Assembly: GCA_036924085.1 (NCBI GenBank)
Contig: JAVGWX010000004.1
Coordinates: forward strand, 8,982,416-9,046,415
From: Ariolimax columbianus
Taxonomy: Eukaryota > Mollusca > Gastropoda > Stylommatophora > Arionidae
Direction of reading: 5' to 3'
Length of the DNA: 64,000 nucleotides
The notes beneath the pieces were generated by a model. That model did no database searches. It worked only from the letters and a program-made list of their open reading frames with translations, and was not told where the DNA came from. Each line of letters begins with the position of its first letter. Positions within the stretch are counted from its first letter, which is position 1. Below are positions 1 through 11,080 of the stretch, piece by piece. Position numbers and translations under genes: made by a program.

Positions 1-667
1 CTGCTTCAGATTCCATTATCTTCCTAATCATTATTCTCCATTTCGTTCCCTGCGGAGCTGAGCGCTACCCACCTACGTCTAATTAAGATAGGGTTCCCTA
101 GCATGGAACTTGCCAGCCTCCGTCTTCAGACAGTATGCTGCGTCTGTGCACGCTACGTATACATTCAGGACTAGTCCATGACTAGGGGGAAGACATGACA
201 CGAAAGCAATTGTACCTAGTCGGTCTTGGATAGAACGCCATCCAACACAACAAGCTGCAAACCTGCACCATACACACAGCCACTGACTCTGATGGGGCTT
301 TCTCAGTTTGAAATAAAGCTCTATCAATAATATCCTATATTTGATACAGGGATTAACAGATTGTGTGCATTCTCAGAGGTTAGAATAGAAGAAAGCAAGT
401 GCATTACATCCAGTGGAGCCATTCATTGCCGTCCCCATTGCTCACTTTGATTCAGATAGCTTACAGTTGAAAGCAGCACAGAATTATGGAAGACAGCCAG
501 ATATCAAACGTTATAGCTGAAGACTTAACCAATCGAAAAGAGGATACATTAGGCATAATTTTCGAAAGATGGAAGTGCATTAGATTGAGTTTCACAATTG
601 TAGAAATGTGGGAGAAGGCAGAACAAACGGGATTCAATAATGATATAGATGGGATGAATGCAAAATA
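1..667. other. No recognisable gene
   Basis: I see no gene, repeat or mobile element here. Short open frames exist (82 codons on minus at 79-327, 60 codons on plus at 486-668), but neither resembles a family I know and neither has a supporting context. Confidence 0.5.
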
Positions 668-996
668 AATTAGTTCCAACATTTGTAGAGATTACTAGGA
701 AGACAGAACGAATTAGTTCCAACATTTGTAGAGATTACTAGGAAGACAGAACGAATGAGTTCCAAGATTTGTAGATATTAGTGGGAAGGCTAAACAAATT
801 AGTTCCAACATTTGTAGAGATTACTAGGAAGACAGAGCGAATTAGTTCCAACATTTGTAAAGATTACTAGGAAGACAGAACGAATTAGTTCCAAGATTTG
901 TAGATATTAGTGGGAAGGCTGAACAAATTAGTTCCAACATTGGTAGAGATTAGGGGGAAAGCAGAACGAACTAGTTCTAACAATGGTAGACATTCT
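668..996. repeat. Minisatellite, 43-bp unit, about 7.6 copies
   Basis: A unit beginning AATTAGTTCCAACATTTGTA recurs every 43 bp (668, 711, 754 and on). Two variants alternate: one with ACTAGGAAGACAGA and one with AGTGGGAAGGCT, so some copies probably arose by duplicating blocks of units. The last copies are diverged. Confidence 0.9.
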
Positions 997-1087
997 TTGA
1001 ATGGCAACTGTATAGATGATTGTGAAAGCAGAACAATACCTGGCGAAAGCAGAAAAAGTAGATAGGCTACATTACTGGGGTTTCGCT

Positions 1088-1314
1088 CGTTAGCAGAACT
1101 CGCTCAAAGCCCCGGCCACAACAGTCCAGACATCAAACAACACAACACATTAGCAGAGGTCCATCAAGCCACGATCGCAACAGTCCAGACATCAAACAAC
1201 ACAACACGTTAGCAGAGCTCCCTCAAAGCCACGATCGCAACAGTCCAGACATCAAACAACACAACACGTTAGCAGAGCTCCCTCAAAGGCACGATCACAA
1301 CAGTCCAGACATCA
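1088..1314. repeat. Minisatellite, 60-bp unit, about 4 copies
   Basis: The unit runs from GTTAGCAGAGCTCCCTCAAA to ACATCAAACAACACAACAC. The first copy is diverged and the last is cut off after CAGTCCAGACATCA. No coding sense is seen. Confidence 0.9.
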
Positions 1315-1499
1315 TGTCCTTGGTGCAAGTGTTGCAGAGCTGTGCCTGGTTCAGGGACATTCACTTAGTGGTCTCTGACTACGGCACAAACACATAGAAC
1401 ATCTTCCAGTAAACGCATACAGTTTAACAGCTCCACGCTTCTTAGTTGAGATATTGATTAAAATCTGCAGCTTCCTGCCTTATTGTTTATGTTTTCACA

Positions 1500-1880
1500 C
1501 ATAGAAGGAGAGAGGGACAAAGACAATGTATGTGAGAAGGAGAGAGAGATGAGCGGAAGGAGAGAGTATGATTGTGCGTGTGTATGAGATTATACATGTA
1601 TATGAAAGAGAAAGAGGGTAGAGAGATTGTCAGTCAGAATGAAAGAGAGAAGGAATACCCGAGAATGAAATAGTGGGGAGAAAGAGTGAGGGATAATATG
1701 AGAAAGTCGGTGTGAATGGAGAACAAAGCGACAACGAACATGTGAGAGAGAGTTTGTGTTTGTGAGTGCGAGAAAACCATAGATATTGTTTGTGAGAGAA
1801 AACGATAAGTATTGTGTGTGAGAGAAAACGACAGGAATTGTGTGTGAGAGAAAACGACAGGAATTGTGTGTGAGAGATAT
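1500..1880. repeat. Purine-rich tract ending in a 26-bp minisatellite
   Basis: The plus strand is strongly GA-rich (GAGAGAGA motifs) over about 380 bp. From about 1768 it becomes a regular array of a 26-bp unit containing GTGTGAGAGAAAACGACAGG, about four copies. The minus-strand open frames here (150 and 84 codons, Ser/Leu/His-rich) are by-products of the biased composition. Confidence 0.8.
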
Positions 1881-2161
1881 ACAAAATGTACTTGTGTACT
1901 TGTTTAACTCAACATTGCAGAGCGGAAGAGAGACGGTGGAGGCAACGTGATAGAAGGGGGGATTGAAATCTACGAAATTATGTCTTCCATTCATCTGGAA
2001 AATCATCCCAGATTGTCCTAGATTGTTCCAGATTATGTTCACGTGTATTTGCCCGTCAAATTTGGTGGTGTATTATGCAATTAAATACAGGCCAGTGGCG
2101 TGCGTTCTTGTATGTGAACACCTAGATGAAACTCTCGGCAACTAAACACAAGCCGTGTTTG

Positions 2162-2410
2162 TTTTTGCTAGGTGTGGTCAGGTGATCTTAGTTGCTTGTT
2201 CTAGATTAATATCTTTCATTGACAGCAGCTCTCAAATCTTTTTGCTAGGTGTGGTCAGGTGATCTAAGTTGCTTGTTCTAGATTAATATCTTTCATTGAC
2301 AGCAGCTCTCAAATCTTTTTGCTAGGTGTGGTCAGGTGATCCAAGTTGCTTGTTCTAGATTAATATCTTTCATTGATAGCAGCTCTCAAATCTTTTTGGT
2401 GGTGTGATCA
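2162..2410. repeat. Minisatellite, 77-bp unit, about 3.1 copies (left part)
   Basis: The unit starts TTTTTGCTAGGTGTGGTCAG at 2162, 2239 and 2316, with a partial fourth start at 2393. It includes GTTGCTTGTTCTAGATTAAT and GACAGCAGCTCTCAAATC. Diverged copies of the same unit reappear at 4612-4735, beyond two retrotransposon fragments, so the array was probably split by insertion. Confidence 0.9.
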
Positions 2411-2439
2411 TCTTTGAAAAATGCAGATAATACAATGCT

Positions 2440-3485
2440 GACCTATATACATGCGTCAAAGATTACACCAAAGCTTTTGACTGTGTATAACATCAGCAAC
2501 TATAGCAAATAATGAATGACATGGGTTTCGCAACACATCTGATACATCTAATAGAAACACTTTACAGTGTCCAACAAGCCACTGTCAGAATCATCGAAAG
2601 CACCTCAGATTGGTTTGAGATCCACAGAAGTTTTAGATGAGTGTATTCTCTACCTAAACTTATTCAATAAAGACGCAAAGAATAGCATGCTAAAGTTAAA
2701 AATAGATTAAAACTTTGCGAATTTTGACCCATTCTCAATTGGTGGAAAGGATATTGCAGAACTAATATATGCAGATGACACAGTTACGTTCTCAAACAGC
2801 GTTTAGGACCTGGTACAATTGATTACGTCCGTTCAGAAGCACAGTGAAGATTAGAATATTTTCCTGAATATTAAAAAAACACCAAAGATAATGTCCATTG
2901 GCACACACAGACACCAATCCAAAATGATTATTGGTAATGAAGAAATTGAACACAGGGATTACTTTGAATACCTTGGCTCTTTGGTAACAAAGGATGGGGA
3001 CTCTGTAAGGGAAATAATGAGACGATTGTCCATAGCGATGCAGAAACTGAATAGTACGCAAAATGGGTGACACAATACACAATACTAACAAAGAATTAAA
3101 ATTGATGATCCTCAGAACAATCATAATCCCAGTGGCAATGTTTGGATGAGAGACACGGGCCATCACTCAAACATAAAAAAAGATGGATCGAGGCTTTCGA
3201 GACAGAATACTACAGAAGAATTCTCAAAATACCTTTGGTAAAGAAAATAACAAAAAAAAGCCATCCTGCAAGATCTGAGTATCCAAGAGAACTGACTAAA
3301 ATACCACGCTATGTCTCTGAAACTGAGGTTTTTCGGCCACATCAAGCGCCATGTCGTACTGGGAAAAGCAGTTCTGGATGGCATTGTTCTAAGAAGAAGA
3401 GGCAGAGGTCGACCAAGGCGCAGGTGGATATAATGACATCCTAAACATGATAAGGTATAGCATAAGGCGCTATGGGCAACCACGA
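2440..3485 (+). mobile_element. L1-like LINE reverse transcriptase fragment, decayed
   Basis: Conceptual translation in shifting frames gives a run of LINE reverse transcriptase landmarks. These are DYTKAFDCV near 2460 (the motif with the first catalytic Asp), a GFATHLIHLIETLYSVQQA stretch near 2525-2575, IYADDT near 2765-2785 (the catalytic YADD box) and FEYLGSLVTKDGD near 2965-3000. A C-terminal region follows with IEAFETEYYRRILKIP near 3187-3235 and FGHIKRHVVLGKAV then a basic RRRGRGRPRRRW near 3330-3430. The last part is typical of L1-type LINE C-termini. There are several stops and frameshifts, the segment between the first motif and YADD is shortened, and no endonuclease domain is seen, so this is a dead 5'-truncated copy. 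It joins a second, different LINE fragment at about 3485 with no spacer I can identify. The clade assignment (L1-like) is from memory of family patterns and is moderately sure. Confidence 0.75.
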
Positions 3486-4545
3486 GGATGTATAAAATCA
3501 ACGGAAATATTATGAAGCTCCTTGAACACCTGTACGACAAGGCGTCCAGTGCAGTTCTTGTGAATGGGAGGCGAGGAGACTGGTTTCACACATCAGTTGG
3601 TGTGAGACAGGGTTGTACACTCTCTCCAACTCTTTTCAATATATTCCTTGAGGGAATTATGAGTGAGGCACTTGGAGGCAGTTGGTACTGTCAAGATAGG
3701 GGGCCGAACGATTACCAACCTTAGTTTTGCAGATGACATTGATGGGTTGGCGGGTTCAGACGCACAACTACAGGAATGGGTCAGAAGGCCCGATGAAACA
3801 GCTGTTGACTACGGTATGGAAATAAACGCTGGAAGGACAAAATTAATGACCAACAACGCCGATGGCTTCAACAGCAAGACAAACGATAATAGACCAAGAC
3901 CTCGAAGTGATTGACCGTTTTATATATCTGGGTTTGATTGTCAGTGATGAAGGATCAAAATGTGAGGTGTTGGCCAGAATAGCACAGACAATATCGGCTT
4001 AACAAAATCTGGCAAGATAAACGGTTAGTACTTTGCACGAAAATCAGATTAATGTGTACACTGGTCCTATCAATATTCCTTTATGTTTGTGAGACATGGA
4101 CAGTTACAGCTGACCTTCAACGAATGATACATGCTTTGGAGATGGGATGTTTCCGAAGACTGTTAAACGTCACGTAATAAAAGATCGAGTTACAAATGAG
4201 GAAATACGAGATAGAATTACAACAGCAATAGGGCCTTTTTAAGACCTCTTGGCAACTGTCAACAGAAAGAAACTCACTTGGTACGGTCACATATCGAGAT
4301 CAAATGGTCTTTCAAATACGATCCTCCTCGGACAGGTGCAAGGCAGACGACGAAGAGGCCGGCCAAAAAAGAGGTGGGAGGACAATATAAAAGAATGGAC
4401 CAATCTTCGACCAGTCAGGCAGCGGCATCTGACAGAGAAGGGTGGTGTTGAGTTGTGAGGATGTCTCCATGTGTGCCCCAACAACCTTACTCATTACGGG
4501 ATGACCTGACCTGACCTTACCTGATATATGAGCATGGAACAGGCT
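3486..4545 (+). mobile_element. Second LINE reverse transcriptase fragment with (TGACC)n 3' end
   Basis: A separate 5'-truncated LINE starts inside the reverse transcriptase. The frame at 3488-3724 carries GVRQGCTLSPTLFNIFLE (the finger/palm motif before YADD). The next frame at 3663-3914 carries TITNLSFADDIDGLAG, where the usual YADD is FADD. Downstream are SDEGSK near 3945 and, after frameshifts, KKLTWYGHISRSN with a basic RRRRGRPKKRWEDNIKEW in the frame 4249-4458. This order is characteristic of a LINE family common in marine invertebrates. The 3' end has CATGTGTGCCCCAAC and then a short GACCTGACCTGACC run at about 4500-4525, a simple-repeat tail. The same 3' end appears inverted at 41368-41455. 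Stops and frameshifts make it non-functional. Confidence 0.8.
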
Positions 4546-4611
4546 GACTGTTGATCGAGATTCCTATTGAATGGCTGTGATGACCAAAGACATGCTACAT
4601 GATGATGATGA

Positions 4612-4735
4612 TAATGATCACGTGGTCAAAGTTACTTGTTCTAGAGTTACGTCTCTCATTGACCGCAACTCTCAAATGTTTTTGTAGGGTTGGTCACGTG
4701 GTCCAAGTTGCTTATTTTCTGGTCACTTATCTCAT
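4612..4735. repeat. 77-bp minisatellite, right remnant
   Basis: About 1.4 diverged copies of the unit of 2162-2410: CGTGGTCAAAGTTACTTGTT at 4621 and a second GTGGTCCAAGTTGCTT at about 4698, 76 bp apart. This places the two LINE fragments inside a once continuous array, or inside two blocks of it. Confidence 0.75.
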
Positions 4736-4937
4736 GCGTTATTATGAGTATTTTGCCTCTTCACTGCTAAAAAACACACGCCGTAACCTTAGAGACCAGC
4801 AACAAAGCGGATCGTGTGTTTTTTTGCGGTTGAGGTTTTTATCGTAACGTGTAGCACGAGCTGAAATAGATAACACTAAAACCGTATTGACGAGATCGAT
4901 GTGCCTCAAGTACAGCTTGTTGACAGACAACCTTAAC

Positions 4938-5990
4938 GGCGTCACTTTATGTAGAGTCAACTTACTGTAACAAGTCACTTTATGTAGAGTCAACTTACTG
5001 CAACAAATCATTTTATGTAGAGTCAACTTACTGTAACGTCACTTTATGTAGAGTCAACTTACTGTAACAAGTCACTTTATGTAGGGTCAACTTACTGTAA
5101 CACGTCACTTTATGTAGAGTCAACTTACTGTAACAAGTCACTTTATGTAGGGTCAACTTACTGTAACAAGTCACTTTATGTAGGGTCAACTTATTGTAAC
5201 CAGTCACTTTATGTAGAGTCAACTTACTGTAACACGTCACTTTATGTAGGGTCAACTTACTGTAACAAGTCACTTTATGTAGGGTCAACTTATTGTAACA
5301 AGTCACTTTATGTAGAGTCAACTTACTGTAACCAGTCACTTTATGTAGAGTCAACTTACTGTAACACGTCACTTTATGTAGAGTCAACTTACTGTAACCA
5401 GTCACTTTATGTAGAGTCAACTTACTGTAACACGTCACTTTATGTAGAGTCAACTTACTGTAACCAGTCACTTTATGTAGAGTCAACTTACTGTAACACG
5501 TCACTTTATGTAGAGTCAACTTACTGTAACAAGTCACTTTATGTAGAGTCAACTTACTGTAACACGTCACTTTATGTAGAGTCAATTCACTGTAACAAGT
5601 CACTTTATGTAGAGTCAACTTACTGTAACAAGTCACTTTATGTAGAGTCAACTTACTGTAACACGTCACTTTATGTAGAGTCAATTCACTGTAACAAGTC
5701 ACTTTATGTAGAGTCAACTTACTGTAACAAGTCACTTTATGTAGAGTCAACTTACTGTAACACGTCACTTTATGTAGAGTCAATTCACTGTAACAAGTCA
5801 CTTTATGTAGAGTCAACTTACTGTAACAAGTCACTTTATGTAGAGTCAACTTACTGTAACACGTCACTTTATGTAGAGTTAACTTACTGTAACATGTCAC
5901 CTTATGTAGAGTCAATTTACTGTAAGACATCACTTTCTGTAGAGGCAACTTACTGTAAGACATCAATTTATGTAGTGTTTTTACATTGTC
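4938..5990. repeat. Minisatellite, 33-bp unit, about 32 copies
   Basis: The unit is CACTTTATGTAGAGTCAACT followed by TACTGTAACAAGT (33 bp). Variants differ mainly at the AAGT/ACGT/CAGT positions and at AGAG/AGGG; one unit near 5030 is 30 bp. Since 33 is eleven codons, the minus strand stays open for 372 codons (5028-6146) as an 11-residue repeat (KLTLHKVTCYS). I regard this frame as a by-product of the period. The array grades into older, longer units on its right side. Confidence 0.95.
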
Positions 5991-6312
5991 AGACATCCTT
6001 AAAGACGTGACGTTATGTAATTTTAACTCATTGTCTGACCTCATTAAACACGTAATTTTACGCATTCTGATCTCATTATCAGACATCCTAAATGTAATCA
6101 TTTTATCATGCATTAATTCATTATTTAATGACATCCCTTTCTGCATTGGTACCTCATTACAACAGCAATTACATCATTTTAGGTAATGTTAACTCACTGT
6201 CTGACATCCTTAAAATGCCACTTCCTCTAACATTGTCTGACTGAACTGAAGACATCACTTTTTGTAATGTTAACACTTTGCCAGACTGTCTTAATGACAT
6301 CACTTTTGTGAC
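5991..6312. repeat. Degenerate longer-unit relatives of the 33-bp array
   Basis: Diverged units of roughly 45-48 bp keep the same core (GACATCACTTT, GTAATGTTAACTCATTGTC) but also carry an extra CTGACATCCTTAAA block that the 33-bp unit lacks. They lie directly beside the homogeneous array and look like its older form. A similar unit occurs alone at about 7806-7880. Confidence 0.7.
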
Positions 6313-6460
6313 AGTGTTGAAGTCAGATGTGTGTAAAATGAGAAATATCATAGTATTTATGTCAGATGTGTGTGATATGAGATATGATAGTGTTGATGTC
6401 AGTTGTGTGTGATATGAGATATGTGAAAGTATGTATGTCAGGTATATGTAAAAATCTCAT
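6313..6460. repeat. Short degenerate repeat, about 46-bp period
   Basis: Three or so copies of GTCAGATGTGTGTGATATGA followed by GATATG and AT-rich spacer. It directly follows the degenerate end of the previous array. No other function is visible. Confidence 0.6.
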
Positions 6461-7805
6461 ATATCAACCGTGGGAGATTTAGTTTTCTTTTTTACGTGTG
6501 GCTAACGATGTCTGAGACGATAGTTACTGTTTTGGCGCAGGTGAGAGAGGGTTCGGGTAGAGTTAAGAACATCTGTTCATTCTAACAAAACCAGCAGGGA
6601 ATTTTCATCGTCCGAGAATCGAATCGTGTGAAAGTTATTTGGTAAGATTTTACCTTCGCTGTTATCGGGAAATTATTGCCCAAACTTAGGACATCAGTTT
6701 AACACATGACCATCCGATGTTAAATCCAGGGAATAGTTCATAAGTCTACCAGTTAGATGCATAGCAATTATTCGCTGAGAGTCCGCCCACTCCGTTATGT
6801 CAAAGCAGTAAAGAAAGATGGGCATGGGATTTGTGTTACGAACTATTTGGTGACAAGCTGTCACAAGGAGATTTAAAGGGAGACAAGATAGCCAGAAAAG
6901 TTGGTAGTGGCTCCAGAAAGGGGAGAAATTGACTACTGACAGGCAGATGATACGCCTATGATGATGACAGATAGAACCGACCAAATGGTGACACGAGCTA
7001 CTAGCTGGTCTACAGGAGTACAACAAATGTACTTTGTGAAAGAGGATCATATTAGAAAGGGAGGAGTAAAAGGCAGAATTTAGGAAAAATAGAAATGAGG
7101 TCAAACCTGGAGCAAGAGAGAGTTTAGACAGACCTGGCCGGAAGATTTTCCTACTGAGTTCCGTAGACACTGAACATTAGAGCGTAACGGAAAGGGCGGT
7201 GAAACTGATCCCCATCGACTGAGAGAGAAAACCAATCGCTTCGAGTGTGAAAGTTTGATCAACACGTGTTGTAGGTTTGCCGGGTTCAGTTCTTGAGCCT
7301 GATGGAAGGAACAACAAACTGTCGGTAAACCCAGCAGAGAAGAACAAAGTCAGAGTCTGTAGGGTGTAACCTGAAACCTCAGGGAGCAAATCCTCTCAGA
7401 AACGGGTGTACCACGGGCACCAGTAGGCTCGTCCCCAACGGTTGAGAATCCCATTTGTTCCACAGCGGCGACCGGATGGACGGAAATTGCAGACTGACAT
7501 TGGCCAGACACGCCTACGACGGAGGATCACAAGACTCAAGAGATTAGATTGTTTAATTCTGGTTGATACTGTTACATAACAGAAGAAGCTAGAAGACAGA
7601 ACCTGGGCACAGATACATAGATTTCATCAGCTAATTACTAGTAAACTTTGCCTAGAAACATTAGTTATAGTTAAAATAGATCATTATGTTGTGCATTATT
7701 AGACTGTACAATCAATGAATTACCTTGCGTTCATTTATTGAAAAAAACAACAATTTAATCCGTTCTATGGTATTGTGGGGAAAGAATAACTGGTTGAAGA
7801 GAAAG
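6461..7805. other. 1.3-kb unassigned segment between two parts of one repeat family
   Basis: No tandem structure. Open frames of 158 codons (6694-7170) and 70 codons (7177-7389) on minus are not recognised. The segment lies between the degenerate relatives of the 33-bp array at 5991-6312 and an isolated unit at 7806-7880, so it may be an inserted mobile element, but I see no terminal repeats or known domain. Confidence 0.4.
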
Positions 7806-7880
7806 AGTTATGTTTCCCTTTTTGTAATGTTAATTCATTGTCCGAGTGGCTTCATGACATCACTTTGAGTAATGTTAATA
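7806..7880. repeat. Isolated unit of the 4.9-6.3 kb repeat family
   Basis: TTTTTGTAATGTTAATTCAT, then TGTCCGAGTGGCTTCATGAC and ATCACTTT, match the degenerate units at 6180-6310 closely. This is a single displaced copy 1.5 kb from its relatives. Confidence 0.7.
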
Positions 7881-8485
7881 GATTTGACAAAATAATATAC
7901 GTTAACAAATTTATTTTCTTGGATTAAAAATTACCTGCAACTATTTCTTAGAACTCAGATGTACACACATCCTCATTCACGCTTACACAGAAAAAAACAC
8001 ATGTACAGACAAAAATAACACACACACGCAACAGATTCACACACACACACACAGTACAATACATGACAGTGCAGCCCTAGTATGCAAGGCAACCCCCCCC
8101 CCCCCCTCCAACTCAACCCACTCCTTAAAGCGTCTAGAAGCTAAAAGGGCCAAAACACGTGTCAGACAGACGAGTTACTACTGGTGATCAGATTACCGCC
8201 TGTTGCAATGCTTTCTCTGGAGATTACGCTAATGATGGTCTGTTAATATCATTTTTGTCAATTTGATGTTGTCATTAATGGTCTGTTTCTACAGGTGGTT
8301 TGATGTTTTCAGCAATATCATTGTTGTCTTGTTTCCAACGCCTTTGTTTACGTTTTAAAATATAATAATTTCCTGTTCAAATAGTGCTGCTGTGGAACAC
8401 CTGCTCTGCTTCTAACTTTGTTGTCGATGCTCCAAGCACCAGGTCATCTTTTGTTAACTTTGTAGATTTTATTGGAGTTGGCCCA
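7881..8485. other. No gene; (CA)n and poly-C runs
   Basis: Contains an interrupted (CA)n tract at about 8020-8055 and a run of about 14 C at 8092-8107. The rest is AT-rich sequence with no recognisable feature. Confidence 0.5.
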
Positions 8486-9490
8486 TCTCTTGTCGAATGT
8501 ATGAACCAGTTCTCCACTGTGACCAACTCTTGTCGAATGTATGAACTAGTTCTCCACTGTGACCAACTCTTGTCGAATGTATGAACTAGTTCTCCTCTGT
8601 GACCAACTCTTGTCGAATGTATGAACTAGTTCTCCACTGTGACCAACTCTTGTCGAATGTATGAACTAGTTCTCCTCTGTGACCAACTCTTGTCGAATGT
8701 ATGAACTAGTTCTCCACTGTGACCAACTCTTGTCGAATGTATGAACTAGTTCTCCTCTGTGACCAACTCTTGTCGAATGTATGAACTAGTTCTTCTCTGT
8801 GACCAACTCTTGACGAAATTTATGAACCAGTTCTCTGTGCCCAACTCTTGTCGAATGTATGAACTAGTTCTCCTCTGTGCTCTTCTCGTGTCGAAAGTAT
8901 GAACTAGTTCTCCTCTGTGCCCAACATTTGTCGAATGTAGGAACTAGTTCTCCTCTGGGCCCAACTCTTGTCGAATGTATGAACTAGTTCTCCTCTATGC
9001 TCTTCTCTTGTCGAAAGTATGAACTAGTTCTCATCTGTGCTCTTCTCTTGTCGAATGTATGAACTAGTTCTCCTCTGGGCCCATCTCTTGTCGAATGTAT
9101 GAACTAGTTCTCCTCTGTGCCCAACTTTTGTCGAATGTATGAACTAGTTCTCCTCTATGCCCAACTCTTGTCGAATGTATGAACTAGTTCTCCTCTGTGC
9201 TCAACTCTTGTCGAAAGTATGAACTAGTTCTCCTCTATGCCCAACTCTTGTCGAATGTATGAACTAGTTCTCCTCTGTGCTCTTCTCTTGTCGAATGTAT
9301 GAACTAGTTCTCCTCTGTGCCCAGCTCTTGTCAAATGTATGAACTAGTTCTCCTCTGTGCCCAGTTCTTGTCGAATGTATGAACTAGTTCTCCTCTGTGC
9401 CCAACTCTTGTCGAAAGTATGAACTAGTTCTCCTCTGTGCCCAGCTCGTGTCGAATATATGAACTAGTTCTTCTCTATGCTCTTTTATCG
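8486..9490. repeat. Minisatellite, 40-bp unit, about 25 copies
   Basis: The unit is CAACTCTTGTCGAATGTATG plus AACTAGTTCTCCTCTGTGAC. The left third has GTGACCAAC at the join and the right two thirds have GTGCCCAAC or GTGCTCTTC, so subtypes are spatially grouped. Each unit holds an ACTAGT palindrome. Because 40 is not a multiple of three no long frame runs through. The right edge abuts a LINE remnant. Confidence 0.95.
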
Positions 9491-9870
9491 AAAGTAGGCA
9501 TTCGTCTTATTTCGGTCCATGGTATTTTGAGGTAATTTCTACACCAATTTTACTCAAAGGACTCGATTCTCTACCGTTATGTTTGAAAAGCTGTCCATGT
9601 TTCGCGACCGTATGTTACCACGAGAGAAACGCATATTCTCAAAATTTTCAATTTTGTTTTTATTACTGATATTCTGCCATAGTTTTCTCAGGTTATGTAG
9701 CCTCTGCACGACCATTTCCAACCCTATAGTGTCCTGTGAGCAGTCACCGTTGTTGTCAATTCTTTAGCCCAGATTAATCGAAGGTCATGATCTCTTCTAC
9801 TTCCACAATCCCGAACTTTAATTTATGTTGACTTCTGGTTTCACGGTGGTCATTATCTTAGTTTTGTTTA
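9491..9870 (-). mobile_element. LINE reverse transcriptase C-terminal fragment
   Basis: On the minus strand, reading from about 9870 down, the translation includes LRKLWQNISNKN, then KTKLKILRICVSLVVTYGRE followed by TWTAF, then (after a stop) a NYLKIPWTEIRRM segment. This is the usual C-terminal order of many LINEs (the conserved YGCETW-type box, then a SWTDR-type box). There is at least one frameshift and stop. The remnant ends where the 40-bp array begins. Confidence 0.6.
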
Positions 9871-9885
9871 TGGTTGCAAAGCGTA

Positions 9886-9892
9886 TGATATG

Positions 9893-9927
<35 letters not shown>

Positions 9928-10045
9928 ATGCGTGTGTGCGTGTGTGTGTGTGTGCGTGAGTGTGCGTGTGTGTGTGTGTGTGTGTGCGTATGCGTGTGCG
10001 TGAGTAAGTCTGTCTGTGTGTGTGTTATATATATAAATATAAATA
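9886..10045. repeat. (TA)n/(TG)n compound microsatellite
   Basis: A short ATATAT run at 9888-9912 is followed by a long interrupted TG/TGCG run to about 10025 and a further AT-rich stretch. It may be an insertion in the LINE remnant that lies on both sides. Confidence 0.85.
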
Positions 10046-10683
10046 TATAGATCAGTTAGTTAGCCATCTCAAGCGAAAAAGGAAATATCATCGGGCGGTT
10101 TTGTTTTGATAATATAACTTGTGCTGAATGTAGGTTATATGTGGAAATCGCAATGATCATCAACCTCACTTTCTAGTCACTGGCTTCCTTTGACCTGTGG
10201 CAAGACATAAGTTAAAACGACTTAAAGTTACTCAGGATGCAGGCGATCTGATTCCACCTTCGTGGAAACCAGACGTCTTTTAAAACCTGCAGGAATCGAT
10301 TGCTCACCATTTCCATCCAACGCTTTGATAGGCGAGTGTTTCTCCACCACAGTGACACTATATATACATATATAACTTTCTCTACATGTGTTTCGGACTT
10401 CTGTCTTTGCTAGTGACAGCACGTTCTTGATTTCTGTTTGACTTCTACCGTTGACTCTTATGATGATTCCTCCGTACCGACAGATTGTTGTTCGTTTTCT
10501 TATTATTCTCTCTTCTAAAAGCTGCCACTTAATCTGTGATGTACCTTTTAGTATTACTATAGTTTAAATTTCGGACATATTTAGATTTCGCTATTTAACC
10601 GTGCTAAGTTTCTCTCTTGGGGGACGTGTTAGTTCAGTTCATAGCGAGCAGTTCGCTGTTTTCTGTGGTAACAGCGTGCCTAA
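10046..10683 (-). other. Mostly unassigned; possible LINE fragment at about 10400-10560
   Basis: On minus, about 10480-10400 reads RYGGIIIRVNGRSQTEIKN, which resembles the conserved LINE segment after the YADD palm (YLGSxIxxDGxxxxEIxxRI). This would be the part just upstream of the fragment at 9491-9870 in the same orientation. The match is weak and interrupted. A 64-codon minus frame at 10228-10422 is not recognised. Confidence 0.4.
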
Positions 10684-11080
10684 TTCTGTCGTACTACAGT
10701 CTGCTTACTGTGTCCATATAAAACGGTTGGTCGTACTACAGTCTGTTTACTGTGTCCATATAAAACGGTTGGTCGTACTACAGTCTGTTTACTGTGTCCA
10801 TATAAAACGGTTGGTCGTACTACAGTCTGTTTACCGTGTCCATATAAGACGGTTGGTCGTACTACAGTCTGTTTACTGTGTCCATATAAAACGGTTGGTC
10901 GTACTACAGTCTGTTTACTGTGTCCATTTAAAAAGGTTGGTCGTACTACAGTCTGTTTACTGTGTCCATATAAAACGGTTGGTCGTACCACATGCTGCTT
11001 ACTGTGTCCATATAAAACGGTTGGTCCTTCTACAGAATGTTTGCTATTTGTGTCCATATCGAACTGATCTTCAGCAATCA
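10684..11080. repeat. Minisatellite, 42-bp unit, about 9 copies
   Basis: The unit is GTCGTACTACAGTCTGTTTA then CTGTGTCCATATAAAACGGTTG. Forty-two is fourteen codons, so both strands stay open (163 codons plus, 133 codons minus). Nothing outside the array supports a real protein. The last two copies are diverged. Confidence 0.93.

Noticed and set aside
1590..2042. 150-codon minus frame rich in Ser, Leu and His
   Set aside because: It spans a GA-rich tract and a 26-bp repeat; the composition explains it.
5028..6146. 372-codon minus-strand open frame of 11-residue repeats
   Set aside because: The 33-bp period alone keeps the frame open; there is no non-repetitive domain, signal peptide or promoter context.
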